From contig CAXSGY010000001.1 of the NCBI GenBank assembly GCA_964237235.1, positions 248,001-312,000 on the forward strand: 64,000 bases of DNA, given 5' to 3'. The notes beneath the pieces were generated by a model that made no database searches, was not told where the DNA came from, and saw only the letters and a program-made list of their open reading frames with translations. Origin of the DNA: GCA-002050365 sp964237235. GTDB taxonomy: Bacteria; Acidobacteriota; Blastocatellia; Pyrinomonadales; Pyrinomonadaceae. A program made the position numbers and the translations under genes. Position 1 is the first letter of the stretch. The number at the start of each line of letters is the position of its first letter. Positions 1 through 7,788 of the stretch are shown piece after piece.

Positions 1-1
1 A

Positions 2-1753
2 TTTGATTTTGAAAACGATCAGCAAGCGCAGCAAGTTCGCGGCGACGGAATGATCGAAACGCGCGAGTCGCCGATTAACGACAAAAAACATTCCGCCGAC
101 AGCGCGAAGGATTCGAGATTTTACCGCTATATTGACGGAACTTATACGTGGCTTTTGAGATTTTCGATGGCGCACCGCTGGCTGATCGTTGTGCTGTGCG
201 CGCTGGTTTTTCTGAGCATCGTTCCGCTGTTTATGTTCGTCGGCAAAAACTTTCTGCCGGTGGACGATCAATCGCAGTTTGAAATTTCGGTGCGCGCGCC
301 GGAAGGTTATTCGCTGGCTTCGACATCGCAGCTTTTCGAGCGCATCGCCACCGACGTTCGCAAGCTGCCGGGTGTCTCCGACACGTTGACGACCATCGGC
401 GGCGGACAGCAGAACATCGTCAACAACGGCACGATTTACGTACGCCTGAGCGATGTCGGCGACCGTGATAAATCGCAGGAAGAATTGATGGTTGACGCGC
501 GCGACGTTTTGAAAAATTATCCGAAGGACTTAAGAACCGGCGTGCAGCAGGTACAGGCGTTCTCCGGCGGCGGTTTTCGCAACGCGAACGTGCAGTTTTT
601 GATTTCCGGTCCCGACTTAAAGGTTCTCGAAGAAGCGTCGGCAAAGCTGCTCGAAAAAATGCAACATATTCCCGACGCGGTTGACGTTGATTCGACTTTG
701 ATCAGCGGCAAGCCCGAAGTGCAGCTCCAGGTTGACCGCCAGCGCGCCGCCGATTTGGGCGTTCGCATCGGCGACGTTTCGCAGGCTTTGAACACTTTAG
801 TTGCCGGAACCGAAGCGACGACTTTTAACGAAGGCACGGATCAATACGAAGTGCGCGTGCGCGCAATTAATAATTTCCGCACCGACATCGAAGGCTTGAA
901 ACGCTTAATCGTTCCGTCGAGCAAACCGGGCATCGGCTACGTTCCGCTCGACCAATTGGTCAAGGTCAAGGAAGGCACCGGACCGAGCGCGGTTGACCGC
1001 TTAAACCGTCAGCGGCAGGTGACGCTTTTGGCGAACACGAAACCGGGCGGCTCGGCGACTAATATCACGTCGGCACTGGATCAATATGTCAAGGAATTAA
1101 ATCTGCCCGCCGGTTATTCGACCGGCTACGTCGGACAATCGAAGGAACTCGGCAAATCTCTGTTTTACTTTCTGCTCGCCATCGTTTTGTCGTTCATCTT
1201 TATGTATATCGTTCTGGCGGCGCAGTTCGAATCGTTTATCCATCCGGTGACGATTTTGCTGACGCTGCCGCTCTCGATTCCGTTCGGCATCCTGAGTTTG
1301 TTGTTGACCGGACAGACGGTCAATATCTTTTCGGGTTTAGGATTGTTGTTGTTATTCGGCGTGGTGAAAAAGAACGCGATTTTGCAGATTGACCATACGA
1401 ACCATCTGCGCTCGACCGGAATGTCGCGTTACGACGCGATTATTCAGGCGAACCGCGACCGTCTGCGACCGATTTTAATGACGACCATCGCGCTCGTCGC
1501 CGGAATGCTGCCGCTCGTCGTTTCGAGCGGCGCGGGCGCGGGAACGAATCGTTCAATCGGCGTGCTGGTCGTCGGCGGTCAGAGTTTGTGTCTGCTTCTG
1601 ACTCTGCTCGCCGTGCCGGTTTTTTATTCGCTGTTCGACGACGCGACGCAGTGGCGACTGTTCAGCCGCGTCAGCAATTTTTCATCGAAAGCATTCGGCG
1701 GCTTGAAGCGTAAATTTACGACGGCGACCGGCTCGCTGTTTACAAAAAACTGA
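2..1753 (+). CDS. RND efflux transporter permease (HAE1/AcrB-type), C-terminal part
   Basis: Inner-membrane proton-driven pump that exports drugs or other hydrophobic compounds with a periplasmic adaptor and an outer-membrane channel. The frame is open through the left edge, so only about 583 C-terminal residues are present. A membrane segment followed by FLPVDDQSQF matches the middle of AcrB-type pumps. A periplasmic domain follows, then the C-terminal membrane bundle with the GVVKKNAI motif of this family. An ATG lies at base 50, but similarity begins before it, so it is not the real start. The stop overlaps the next ATG (TGATG). The TolC-like gene downstream supports an efflux operon. The substrate cannot be told from sequence. 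Confidence 0.93.
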   Translation, partial: FDFENDQQAQQVRGDGMIETRESPINDKKHSADSAKDSRFYRYIDGTYTWLLRFSMAHRWLIVVLCALVFLSIVPLFMFVGKNFLPVDDQSQFEISVRAPEGYSLASTSQLFERIATDVRKLPGVSDTLTTIGGGQQNIVNNGTIYVRLSDVGDRDKSQEELMVDARDVLKNYPKDLRTGVQQVQAFSGGGFRNANVQFLISGPDLKVLEEASAKLLEKMQHIPDAVDVDSTLISGKPEVQLQVDRQRAADLGVRIGDVSQALNTLVAGTEATTFNEGTDQYEVRVRAINNFRTDIEGLKRLIVPSSKPGIGYVPLDQLVKVKEGTGPSAVDRLNRQRQVTLLANTKPGGSATNITSALDQYVKELNLPAGYSTGYVGQSKELGKSLFYFLLAIVLSFIFMYIVLAAQFESFIHPVTILLTLPLSIPFGILSLLLTGQTVNIFSGLGLLLLFGVVKKNAILQIDHTNHLRSTGMSRYDAIIQANRDRLRPILMTTIALVAGMLPLVVSSGAGAGTNRSIGVLVVGGQSLCLLLTLLAVPVFYSLFDDATQWRLFSRVSNFSSKAFGGLKRKFTTATGSLFTKN

Positions 1754-2175
1754 TGGCTTTGGCGATTAAAATTGCGCTTCTTTTTGCCGGTTTGTTTCTG
1801 CTGAACGGAATGCTGACCGGCATCTGGAAATACGCGAAAACGATGGCGAGCGAAACGCATCAGGCACCGGTTTACGTTGACATCGCGCATCGCGCGTCGT
1901 TCTTTTATAGTTTCGCGTCGTTGGTCATCGCTAAATTAATCGAATTTAGCCCGTTCAGCGAAACCGTCAAAGTTTTGATTGTCGCCGCGCCGCTCGCTTA
2001 TTTCGCGCTGACAATCATCGGTTATATGAAAGAAGGTTTTTTGAACCGCACGGAGAATTTATTTTCCGAGAGAAATTTCATCACGACGTGGTTTATGTAC
2101 GGCTTGATTGCCGCTGAGGTCGGCGGCTTAATTTTAATTTTATACGGATTTGTTGACACGCAATTTTTTCGTTAA
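1753..2175 (+). CDS. Small four-helix membrane protein of unknown function
   Basis: A 140-residue protein with about four hydrophobic segments: near the N-terminus, residues 50-62, 73-90 and 113-135. I do not recognise a family. Its start overlaps the stop of the pump gene by one base (TGATG), so it is probably translationally coupled to it. It lies between the pump and the TolC-like gene, and its last 8 codons are shared with the upstream region of that gene. An accessory role in efflux assembly is only a guess from position. Confidence 0.75.
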   Translation: MALAIKIALLFAGLFLLNGMLTGIWKYAKTMASETHQAPVYVDIAHRASFFYSFASLVIAKLIEFSPFSETVKVLIVAAPLAYFALTIIGYMKEGFLNRTENLFSERNFITTWFMYGLIAAEVGGLILILYGFVDTQFFR

Positions 2176-2191
2176 GACCGAAAGAGTTTTT

Positions 2192-4060
2192 ATGAAGCGA
2201 TTTATTTTTAATTTTTCATACGTTTTAATTTTAGCAATTTTTAGTTTCGGCGCGGCGCGGGCGCAGTCAATTTTGCCGAACCCGAAGGTTTCGCCGAAGC
2301 CGTCGCCCACGCCGGTTGCGTCGCCCGCGCCCGCGCCGGACGACGCGCAGAATGTCCAGCCGGAAAATCTGCGCGGCGTTCCGGCAATCGCGCCGAATTA
2401 TCAGCAGGACGATTTGAGCTTGCCCGATCTGGGGCGCGTCGGCGTTGATATGATGAATCAAAAAACGCTGACTCTGCGCGAGGCGATCAGTTTGGCACTC
2501 GAAAACAACAAGGACATCGAAGTAACGCGCCAGAACGTCCGCAGCGCGGAATTCGATTTGCGCGGCGCGCGCGCGTTTTACGAGCCGCGCTTTGCCGGAC
2601 AAACTTATTACGAACGCGCCAAAATTCCCGTCTTCAGCTTTTTCGGCGGCGGACCCGACGGTTCTCTGACGACTTCGGGCATCGGCGGCAACCTCGGCAT
2701 TACGGGCAACGTCGCGCGCGGCGGCGGCGCGTTCAACCTGACGACCGACAGCTCGCGCGCGACGACGAACAATTTATTTTCGCTCGTCAATCCGACTTAC
2801 ACGCAGAATCTGGGCATTCAATACACGCAGCCGCTGCTGCGCGGTTTTAGATTTAACGAAGGCAAACGCAACATCGAAATCGCCAAGCGTAATTTGAGTT
2901 TGACCGATACGCAGTTTCGCCAGCGTTCGATTGAAACCATCGCCAACGTCCAGCGCGCGTATTGGGATTTAACCTACGCGCTCAGAAATTTGCAGGTGCA
3001 GCGCGATTCGGTCAAAGACGCGAAAGACCAGCTCGAACACAATAAGCGGCTAGTCAACGAAGGACAGCTCGCCCCGATTGATATTGTCGCCGCCGAAACG
3101 CAGGTCGCCAATTTCGAGCAAGCCGTTTATGACGCGCTCAACGGAGTCGCCATCGCGGAAAATAATTTGAAAAATCTGATCGCGCAAAACAAAGACGACG
3201 CGATTTGGGCGCAGGCGATTACGCCGACCGATCCGGTTGATCTGGACGCGCCGCCGACCACTCTGCCCGAAGCGTTAACGGCGGCTCTGGCAAATCGTCC
3301 CGAACTCGAACTCAATCAAACGCAGCGCGACATCAACCAGATTGACCAGAGATTTTACCGCGAACAAAACAAGCCGCAGGTTGATTTGCTTGCCAGCTAT
3401 ACGACGACCGGCGCAGCGGGCGCGTTCAACGCGGGCGCGATCAATCCAATCGGCTTGACCAGCACCACGCCGACGCTTAATCAAACCATCGCCAACGTCA
3501 ACGCTCTGACGGCGCAGATTAATCCGACATTGCCGCAGATCACGCCGGTTCCCGCCAGCACGACGACGCAAACTTTGCCCGGCAATCTGACCGGCGGCTT
3601 CGGTTCGGCAATCAGCAATCTTTTTCTGAATCGTTACCCGACTTATCGGCTCGGCGTGCAGTTCGATTTGCCGCTTTTCGGCAACAAAGCGAACAAGGCA
3701 AATCTCGGCAAATCAATCGTCGAAGGCGAAAAATTAAACACGCAGCGCGAACAAATCGAACAGAATATCCAAGTTGATGTACGAAACGCTTTGCAAACGG
3801 TTCGCACCGCCGAAGCCAGATTGCGAAGCGCGGCGATTGCCCGCGAAAATTCCGCCAAACAATACGAATCCGAACAAAGAAAACTCGATGCCGGACAATC
3901 GGACATTTACAGAGTTCTCGACCGCCAGACGGCTTTGACGACGGCGCGCAGCAACGAGCTGCGGGCGCAAACCGAACTCAATAAAGCCATCGCCGATTTG
4001 CAGAGAGCGACGGGAAATTCGCTCAAGGCAAATAATGTCGAAGCGCGTTTGCGGAAATAA
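2192..4060 (+). CDS. TolC-family outer membrane efflux protein
   Basis: Outer-membrane channel that would dock with the RND pump encoded just upstream. The chosen ATG at 2192 follows a GAAAGAG ribosome site and opens a clean signal peptide ending near AARAQS; an upstream in-frame start at 2150 would bury it. A Pro/Ala-rich linker precedes two OEP repeats with long coiled-coil helices rich in Gln, Ala and Arg. A Thr/Asn/Pro-rich insert of about 90 residues lies around the middle. The total of 622 residues exceeds typical TolC because of the linker and the insert. Confidence 0.93.
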   Translation: MKRFIFNFSYVLILAIFSFGAARAQSILPNPKVSPKPSPTPVASPAPAPDDAQNVQPENLRGVPAIAPNYQQDDLSLPDLGRVGVDMMNQKTLTLREAISLALENNKDIEVTRQNVRSAEFDLRGARAFYEPRFAGQTYYERAKIPVFSFFGGGPDGSLTTSGIGGNLGITGNVARGGGAFNLTTDSSRATTNNLFSLVNPTYTQNLGIQYTQPLLRGFRFNEGKRNIEIAKRNLSLTDTQFRQRSIETIANVQRAYWDLTYALRNLQVQRDSVKDAKDQLEHNKRLVNEGQLAPIDIVAAETQVANFEQAVYDALNGVAIAENNLKNLIAQNKDDAIWAQAITPTDPVDLDAPPTTLPEALTAALANRPELELNQTQRDINQIDQRFYREQNKPQVDLLASYTTTGAAGAFNAGAINPIGLTSTTPTLNQTIANVNALTAQINPTLPQITPVPASTTTQTLPGNLTGGFGSAISNLFLNRYPTYRLGVQFDLPLFGNKANKANLGKSIVEGEKLNTQREQIEQNIQVDVRNALQTVRTAEARLRSAAIARENSAKQYESEQRKLDAGQSDIYRVLDRQTALTTARSNELRAQTELNKAIADLQRATGNSLKANNVEARLRK

Positions 4061-4080
4061 TTTCAACTGAAAACTTTTCG

Positions 4081-4135
4081 AAATCCGAAGTTCGCTTGTG
4101 CATAAAATTCAAAAGCCAACTTCGGATTTTCTTTA
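4081..4135 (+). terminator. Intrinsic terminator after the efflux operon
   Basis: The 12-base arms AAATCCGAAGTT (4081-4092) and AACTTCGGATTT (4118-4129) pair perfectly and are followed by a T-rich tail. It lies 20 bases after the TolC-like stop and before radA. Confidence 0.75.
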
Positions 4136-4207
4136 TTTTAAATTTAGAAAAAACGGCGCACACCGCGCCGCGATTTTTTCCCGAAAATCTGCGAAAATAT
4201 ATTTATA

Positions 4208-5602
4208 ATGGCAAAATCTCCAACGACAATTTACGTCTGTTCGAACTGCGGCGGACAACAACGCAAATGGCTCGGTCGCTGTCCCGACTGCGGCGAATAC
4301 AACACGCTCGTCGAAGAAAGATTTCGTCCGACCGCCCAAGCCGTCGGCAAAGCGTCTGCGGTCGCAACCCAAAGGCTTTCGACCAATTCGTTTCGCGAAA
4401 TCAAACCGATTTCCTACACCGAAATCGAATCGCAGGACGATATGCGAACCTCGAGCGGAATCGCCGAATTCGATAGAGTTTTAGGCGGCGGAATCGTCGC
4501 CGGTTCGCTCGTTTTAATCGGCGGATCTCCGGGAATCGGCAAATCAACCCTAGTGCTGGATATGGCTGATAAACTCAGTCAAAACGGCGGTCAAGTTCTT
4601 TACATTTCGGGCGAAGAAAGTGAGCGGCAAATCAAAATGCGCGGCGAAAGATTAGGCATCAACGCCGAAAATCTTTTCCTTTTGCCCGAAACAAATCTAG
4701 AAAATATTCTGGCGGAAACCGATAGATTAAAACCCGATTACGTTATCGTTGATTCGATTCAAACCGTCTTTTCAGAAAAAATTGAATCTGCGCCCGGCAG
4801 CGTTTCGCAGGTGCGCGAAGTCGCCGGACAATTGATGATTTTCGCCAAAGCGACTTCCACGCCGGTTTTTTTAATCGGACACGTTACCAAAGAAGGCTCG
4901 ATTGCCGGACCGAAAGCACTCGAACACATCGTTGACACGGTTTTATATTTTGAAGGCGACCGTCATCACAATCACCGCATCATCCGCGCGACGAAAAACC
5001 GTTTCGGCGCGGCAAACGAAATTGGCATTTTCGAGATGACCGGCGAAGGTTTGAAAGCCGTCGGCAACCCGTCGGAAGTTTTTTTGCAGGAACGACCCGA
5101 AGGCGCGAGCGGTTCAATCGTGACCGTTTGTATGGAAGGCACGCGCCCGATGCTCGTCGAAGTTCAGGCTCTCGTGACCGGAACAAAATTCGGCACGGGA
5201 CGCAGAATGGCGCAGGGTTTCGATTACAACCGCACTTCCCTTTTAATCGCCGTTTTAGAAAAGCGCGTCGGCTTTCAATTAGCCAACGACGACGTTTTCA
5301 TCAACGTCGCCGGCGGCTTGGAAATTGACGAACCGGCGGCGGATTTAGGCGTGATTGCGGCAATCGCTTCGAGCTTCAGAAATTTGCAAATCCCGCCCGA
5401 CACGGCAGTTTTTGGCGAAGTCGGCTTAACCGGCGAAGTGCGCGGCGTTCTTCAAGCCGAAGCCAGAGCCAGAGAAGCGCAAACGCTCGGTTTCAAAAAA
5501 TTAATCCTGCCCGCGTCAAACAAAAAAGGTTTGGAAAAACTTTTGGGAATGCGCGTCGTCGGCGTGAAAAATTTGGAAGAAGCGTTGGATGAATTATTTT
5601 AG
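4208..5602 (+). CDS. radA: DNA repair protein RadA
   Basis: RecA-related ATPase that promotes branch migration and processing of recombination intermediates in the cytoplasm. Visible in order are a four-cysteine zinc finger (C11, C14, C25, C28), Walker A GGSPGIGKST at about 105-114, the RadA-specific KNRFG motif near residue 260, and a C-terminal Lon-protease-like domain. Its 464 residues match the usual length. No clear ribosome site precedes the ATG, which sits inside a TATAAT-like stretch. It appears monocistronic, between a terminator and an unrelated lipoprotein gene. Confidence 0.97.
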   Translation: MAKSPTTIYVCSNCGGQQRKWLGRCPDCGEYNTLVEERFRPTAQAVGKASAVATQRLSTNSFREIKPISYTEIESQDDMRTSSGIAEFDRVLGGGIVAGSLVLIGGSPGIGKSTLVLDMADKLSQNGGQVLYISGEESERQIKMRGERLGINAENLFLLPETNLENILAETDRLKPDYVIVDSIQTVFSEKIESAPGSVSQVREVAGQLMIFAKATSTPVFLIGHVTKEGSIAGPKALEHIVDTVLYFEGDRHHNHRIIRATKNRFGAANEIGIFEMTGEGLKAVGNPSEVFLQERPEGASGSIVTVCMEGTRPMLVEVQALVTGTKFGTGRRMAQGFDYNRTSLLIAVLEKRVGFQLANDDVFINVAGGLEIDEPAADLGVIAAIASSFRNLQIPPDTAVFGEVGLTGEVRGVLQAEARAREAQTLGFKKLILPASNKKGLEKLLGMRVVGVKNLEEALDELF

Positions 5603-5636
5603 AAAAAGAAAGAATTACTTAATCAAACTGATTTCG

Positions 5637-6518
5637 ATGAAATATTTTCACAAGAAGAAAGCATTTACGAAACACTATAATTTTAAATTTTTTAACTTTT
5701 TAATCTGGATTTCCTTGTTCTTATCGATGGTTGCCGGTGTTACGTCTTGCGGTCAAATGGCGGAAAGCCACTCCGTTATAAACACGAATACTGAACAGCT
5801 TAAAATCGCGAACTCTGAAAAAACGAAAGCCCAAACTGAAAAGATAGAAGTCGGAAATAAAAATAACTCCAATGATTCAAAAAACGCTGAATTTTCAGCA
5901 GATGATTCGATTAAGCAAATAGATTTCAAGAATTTTTCATATCCTTGGGGCAGCAAAATAGCCCGCCTCAAAGATACGATTATTTTGAAAGACGGTAAAG
6001 ACAAAACCATTAAAAAGGATGGAAAACCGGTTACAATTTTACCGCCTCATACACAGGAGAGTTATTTTCGGGTAGATGATGTTGAATATACAATTAATGA
6101 TATTTATTACGGTGATGTTAACTCGGATAATGTAACCGATGCTTTCATCTCGATCAGCACATTTACTTATTCCGGCAAATCTTATCGTAGTGACACAACC
6201 TGTTTCTACATTTACACAATGAAAGGAAACAAACCCAAATTAATCTGGCAAAATAACTATGGAGAACGTAAATATACAACGACGAGAAAAATAGAATTTA
6301 ACAAGGCTGAAAACGAAATAATTTTTGAAATGTATTTTCCATATAGTCCGAATGGCAAATTTGTCGGGCAGCTTTACAGAGAAACCTATTCAGAGTCGTA
6401 TGACAGGTTGATTTACAAATGGAAAAACAACACTTTCCATTTAATTTCCACTCAAAACATCCCATATACGAAACTGCAAATTGAAAATTTGGGAGTATTG
6501 GGATTGGGTTCTGAATAA
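5637..6518 (+). CDS. Putative lipoprotein of unknown function, AT-rich
   Basis: A 293-residue protein whose ATG at 5637 opens a basic N-region, a hydrophobic core and a lipobox VTSC, so it is likely lipid-anchored outside the inner membrane. A low-complexity Lys/Glu/Asn/Ser spacer follows. The C-terminal half carries a DVNSDNVTD motif resembling a single calcium-binding VCBS-type loop. An alternative start at 5589 overlaps the end of radA but would hide the signal. Codon use is clearly more AT-rich than in radA, which may indicate acquisition. I do not recognise a named family. Confidence 0.75.
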   Translation: MKYFHKKKAFTKHYNFKFFNFLIWISLFLSMVAGVTSCGQMAESHSVINTNTEQLKIANSEKTKAQTEKIEVGNKNNSNDSKNAEFSADDSIKQIDFKNFSYPWGSKIARLKDTIILKDGKDKTIKKDGKPVTILPPHTQESYFRVDDVEYTINDIYYGDVNSDNVTDAFISISTFTYSGKSYRSDTTCFYIYTMKGNKPKLIWQNNYGERKYTTTRKIEFNKAENEIIFEMYFPYSPNGKFVGQLYRETYSESYDRLIYKWKNNTFHLISTQNIPYTKLQIENLGVLGLGSE

Positions 6519-6591
6519 CCCGCAGGATTAAGCCGTAAAAGATTACATTCTTCAGTCAAAATTAGTAAGTTAAGAAGAACGGAAAACAATT

Positions 6592-6666
6592 ATGAAAAGA
6601 ATCGAACCAAAAGCCCGACAAGAATTATTTTGGGATTATCCGCGACCGCCAAAGTTAAGCCGCTAA
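6592..6666 (+). pseudogene. 5' remnant of a second DUF427 gene
   Basis: This stretch reads MKRIEPKARQELFWDYPRPP, then KLSR and a stop. It matches the first 22 or so codons of the intact DUF427 gene at 7168, which begin MKRIEPKAGQESVWDYPRPP. The two differ at scattered bases, so the duplication is not fresh. The remnant ends where the minus-strand hicB stop begins (12-base overlap). It looks like the left border left by insertion of the hicA-hicB pair into a DUF427 gene or between two copies. Confidence 0.8.
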
Positions 6667-6879
6667 TTTGTGCTGACGCGGTTCGGGAACTTCGTCACCG
6701 AATTCGCGGGCGGATTCGAGCCAGAGTTCAACGGCATCGCCAATGTTTTTGACGGCTTCTATTTGCGTCTTTCCGTGCGCCGCGCAGCCGGCAAGTTCGG
6801 GAACTTCGGCGACGAAAATTTTATCGCCGTCATCCCAGTAAATCACGATTTCGTATTTTGGGGTTTGTCCGTTTTTCAT
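6655..6879 (-). CDS. hicB: HicB-family antitoxin
   Basis: A 74-residue protein with the HicB partial RNase H-like fold, shown by VAEVPELAGCAAHGKTQIEA. In HicAB modules it binds and neutralises the mRNA interferase HicA. Its ATG overlaps the stop of the upstream hicA-like frame by ATGA, the usual hicA-hicB order with coupled translation. The C-terminus ends soon after the fold, so there is no long DNA-binding tail. The gene is embedded between a dead and a live DUF427 sequence. Confidence 0.88.
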   Translation of the reverse strand: MKNGQTPKYEIVIYWDDGDKIFVAEVPELAGCAAHGKTQIEAVKNIGDAVELWLESAREFGDEVPEPRQHKLAA

Positions 6880-7130
6880 AAATTGTATTTCTTCAAAATG
6901 TCTCTAACTTGTCTTATTTGATAAGATTTTGCTTTATTGCCGTCGCGTTGCAAATTTGGTTTTTCCGGTAAGCCTTCTTTTCTATAACTGTGATGACTTC
7001 CTTTTATGCTTTCAACAAATCCAAGCGTGAGCATTAAGTTTCGTAAATCATCAAAGCTGATATTCGCATCAGATTTGCCATCTAAAATCTTTTGTCGAAT
7101 TTTATCAAACTTGCTCGTAACTTTTGAAAG
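6876..7130 (-). CDS. hicA: HicA-like toxin, start codon not evident
   Basis: The minus-strand frame from 7151 to the TGA at 6876-6878 encodes a recognisable HicA: ISFDDLRNLMLTLGF, then GSHHSYRKEG with the catalytic His, then NLQRDGNKAKSYQIRQVRDI. HicA cleaves mRNA and is held by HicB. The family usually starts about 20 residues before ISFDDL, yet no ATG, GTG or TTG occurs there. An ATG exists in the wrong frame near 7135. The only in-frame ATG, at 7034, would remove the first helix. The toxin is therefore either N-terminally inactivated or uses a rare start. The given right limit is approximate. Confidence 0.72.
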   Translation of the reverse strand, partial: LSKVTSKFDKIRQKILDGKSDANISFDDLRNLMLTLGFVESIKGSHHSYRKEGLPEKPNLQRDGNKAKSYQIRQVRDILKKYNL

Positions 7131-7167
7131 ATTAGCATTTTTCGTTTTGAATTACTATGATTTTGAA

Positions 7168-7656
7168 ATGAAAAGAATCGAACCCAAAGCCGGACAGGAA
7201 TCGGTCTGGGATTATCCGCGACCGCCGAAACTTGAATTGAGAAATAAACATCTCAAAATCATTTTCAACGGCGAAACGATTACCGAAACGATTGGCGCGT
7301 TTCGCGTTTTGGAAACTTCGCATCCGCCGGTTTTTTATTTTCCGCCGACGGATGTGCGAATGGAATTTTTAACGAAAAATTCTGATTCGAGCTTTTGCGA
7401 ATGGAAAGGTCGCGCCGGTTATTATGATTTGCGCGTCGGCGAAAAATCGGTCAAAAACGCGGCGTGGTTTTATGCGAATCCGTCTAAAAATTTTGCGGAC
7501 ATAAAAAATTATCTCGCCTTTTATCCGTCGAAAATGGACGCTTGTTTTGTTAATGATGAATTGGTTCAATCGCAGGCGGGCGATTTTTACGGCGGTTGGA
7601 TTACATCTGATATTGTCGGACCGTTTAAGGGCGGCGCGGGAACCTGTGGCTGGTAG
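7168..7656 (+). CDS. DUF427 domain protein
   Basis: A 162-residue DUF427 protein. Members are small beta-rich proteins without an agreed function. The family pattern is visible in VWDYPRPP near the start, VLETSHPPVFYFPPTDV in the middle, and the C-terminal half with YPSKMDACFV and GGWITSDIVGPFKGG. The start at 7168 is chosen because the homology and the duplicated remnant at 6592 both begin there; upstream in-frame codons belong to the opposite-strand hicA. It ends 62 bases before a strong terminator. Confidence 0.88.
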   Translation: MKRIEPKAGQESVWDYPRPPKLELRNKHLKIIFNGETITETIGAFRVLETSHPPVFYFPPTDVRMEFLTKNSDSSFCEWKGRAGYYDLRVGEKSVKNAAWFYANPSKNFADIKNYLAFYPSKMDACFVNDELVQSQAGDFYGGWITSDIVGPFKGGAGTCGW

Positions 7657-7717
7657 TTTTAGAAAGCCTGAAAACGCGGCGCGAATAAATTAAAATGCTC
7701 GCCGAAATTTATCCGTA

Positions 7718-7752
7718 AAAGGCTGAAAACTTCCCTGTTTTCAGCCTTTTTT
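7718..7752 (+). terminator. Intrinsic terminator after the DUF427 gene
   Basis: Perfect 13-base arms AAAGGCTGAAAAC (7718-7730) and GTTTTCAGCCTTT (7737-7749) with a 6-base loop and a T run. Confidence 0.9.
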
Positions 7753-7788
7753 ATATTCGGCTCGAAGTGTTAAAATCCATCTGAAACT

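Noticed and set aside
1..4060. Complete tripartite efflux operon
   Set aside because: The periplasmic adaptor and N-terminal half of the pump would lie left of the window and cannot be confirmed.
4096..4476. Plus-strand frame of 126 codons before and into radA
   Set aside because: Most of it is an out-of-frame reading of radA, and its start lies in the terminator.
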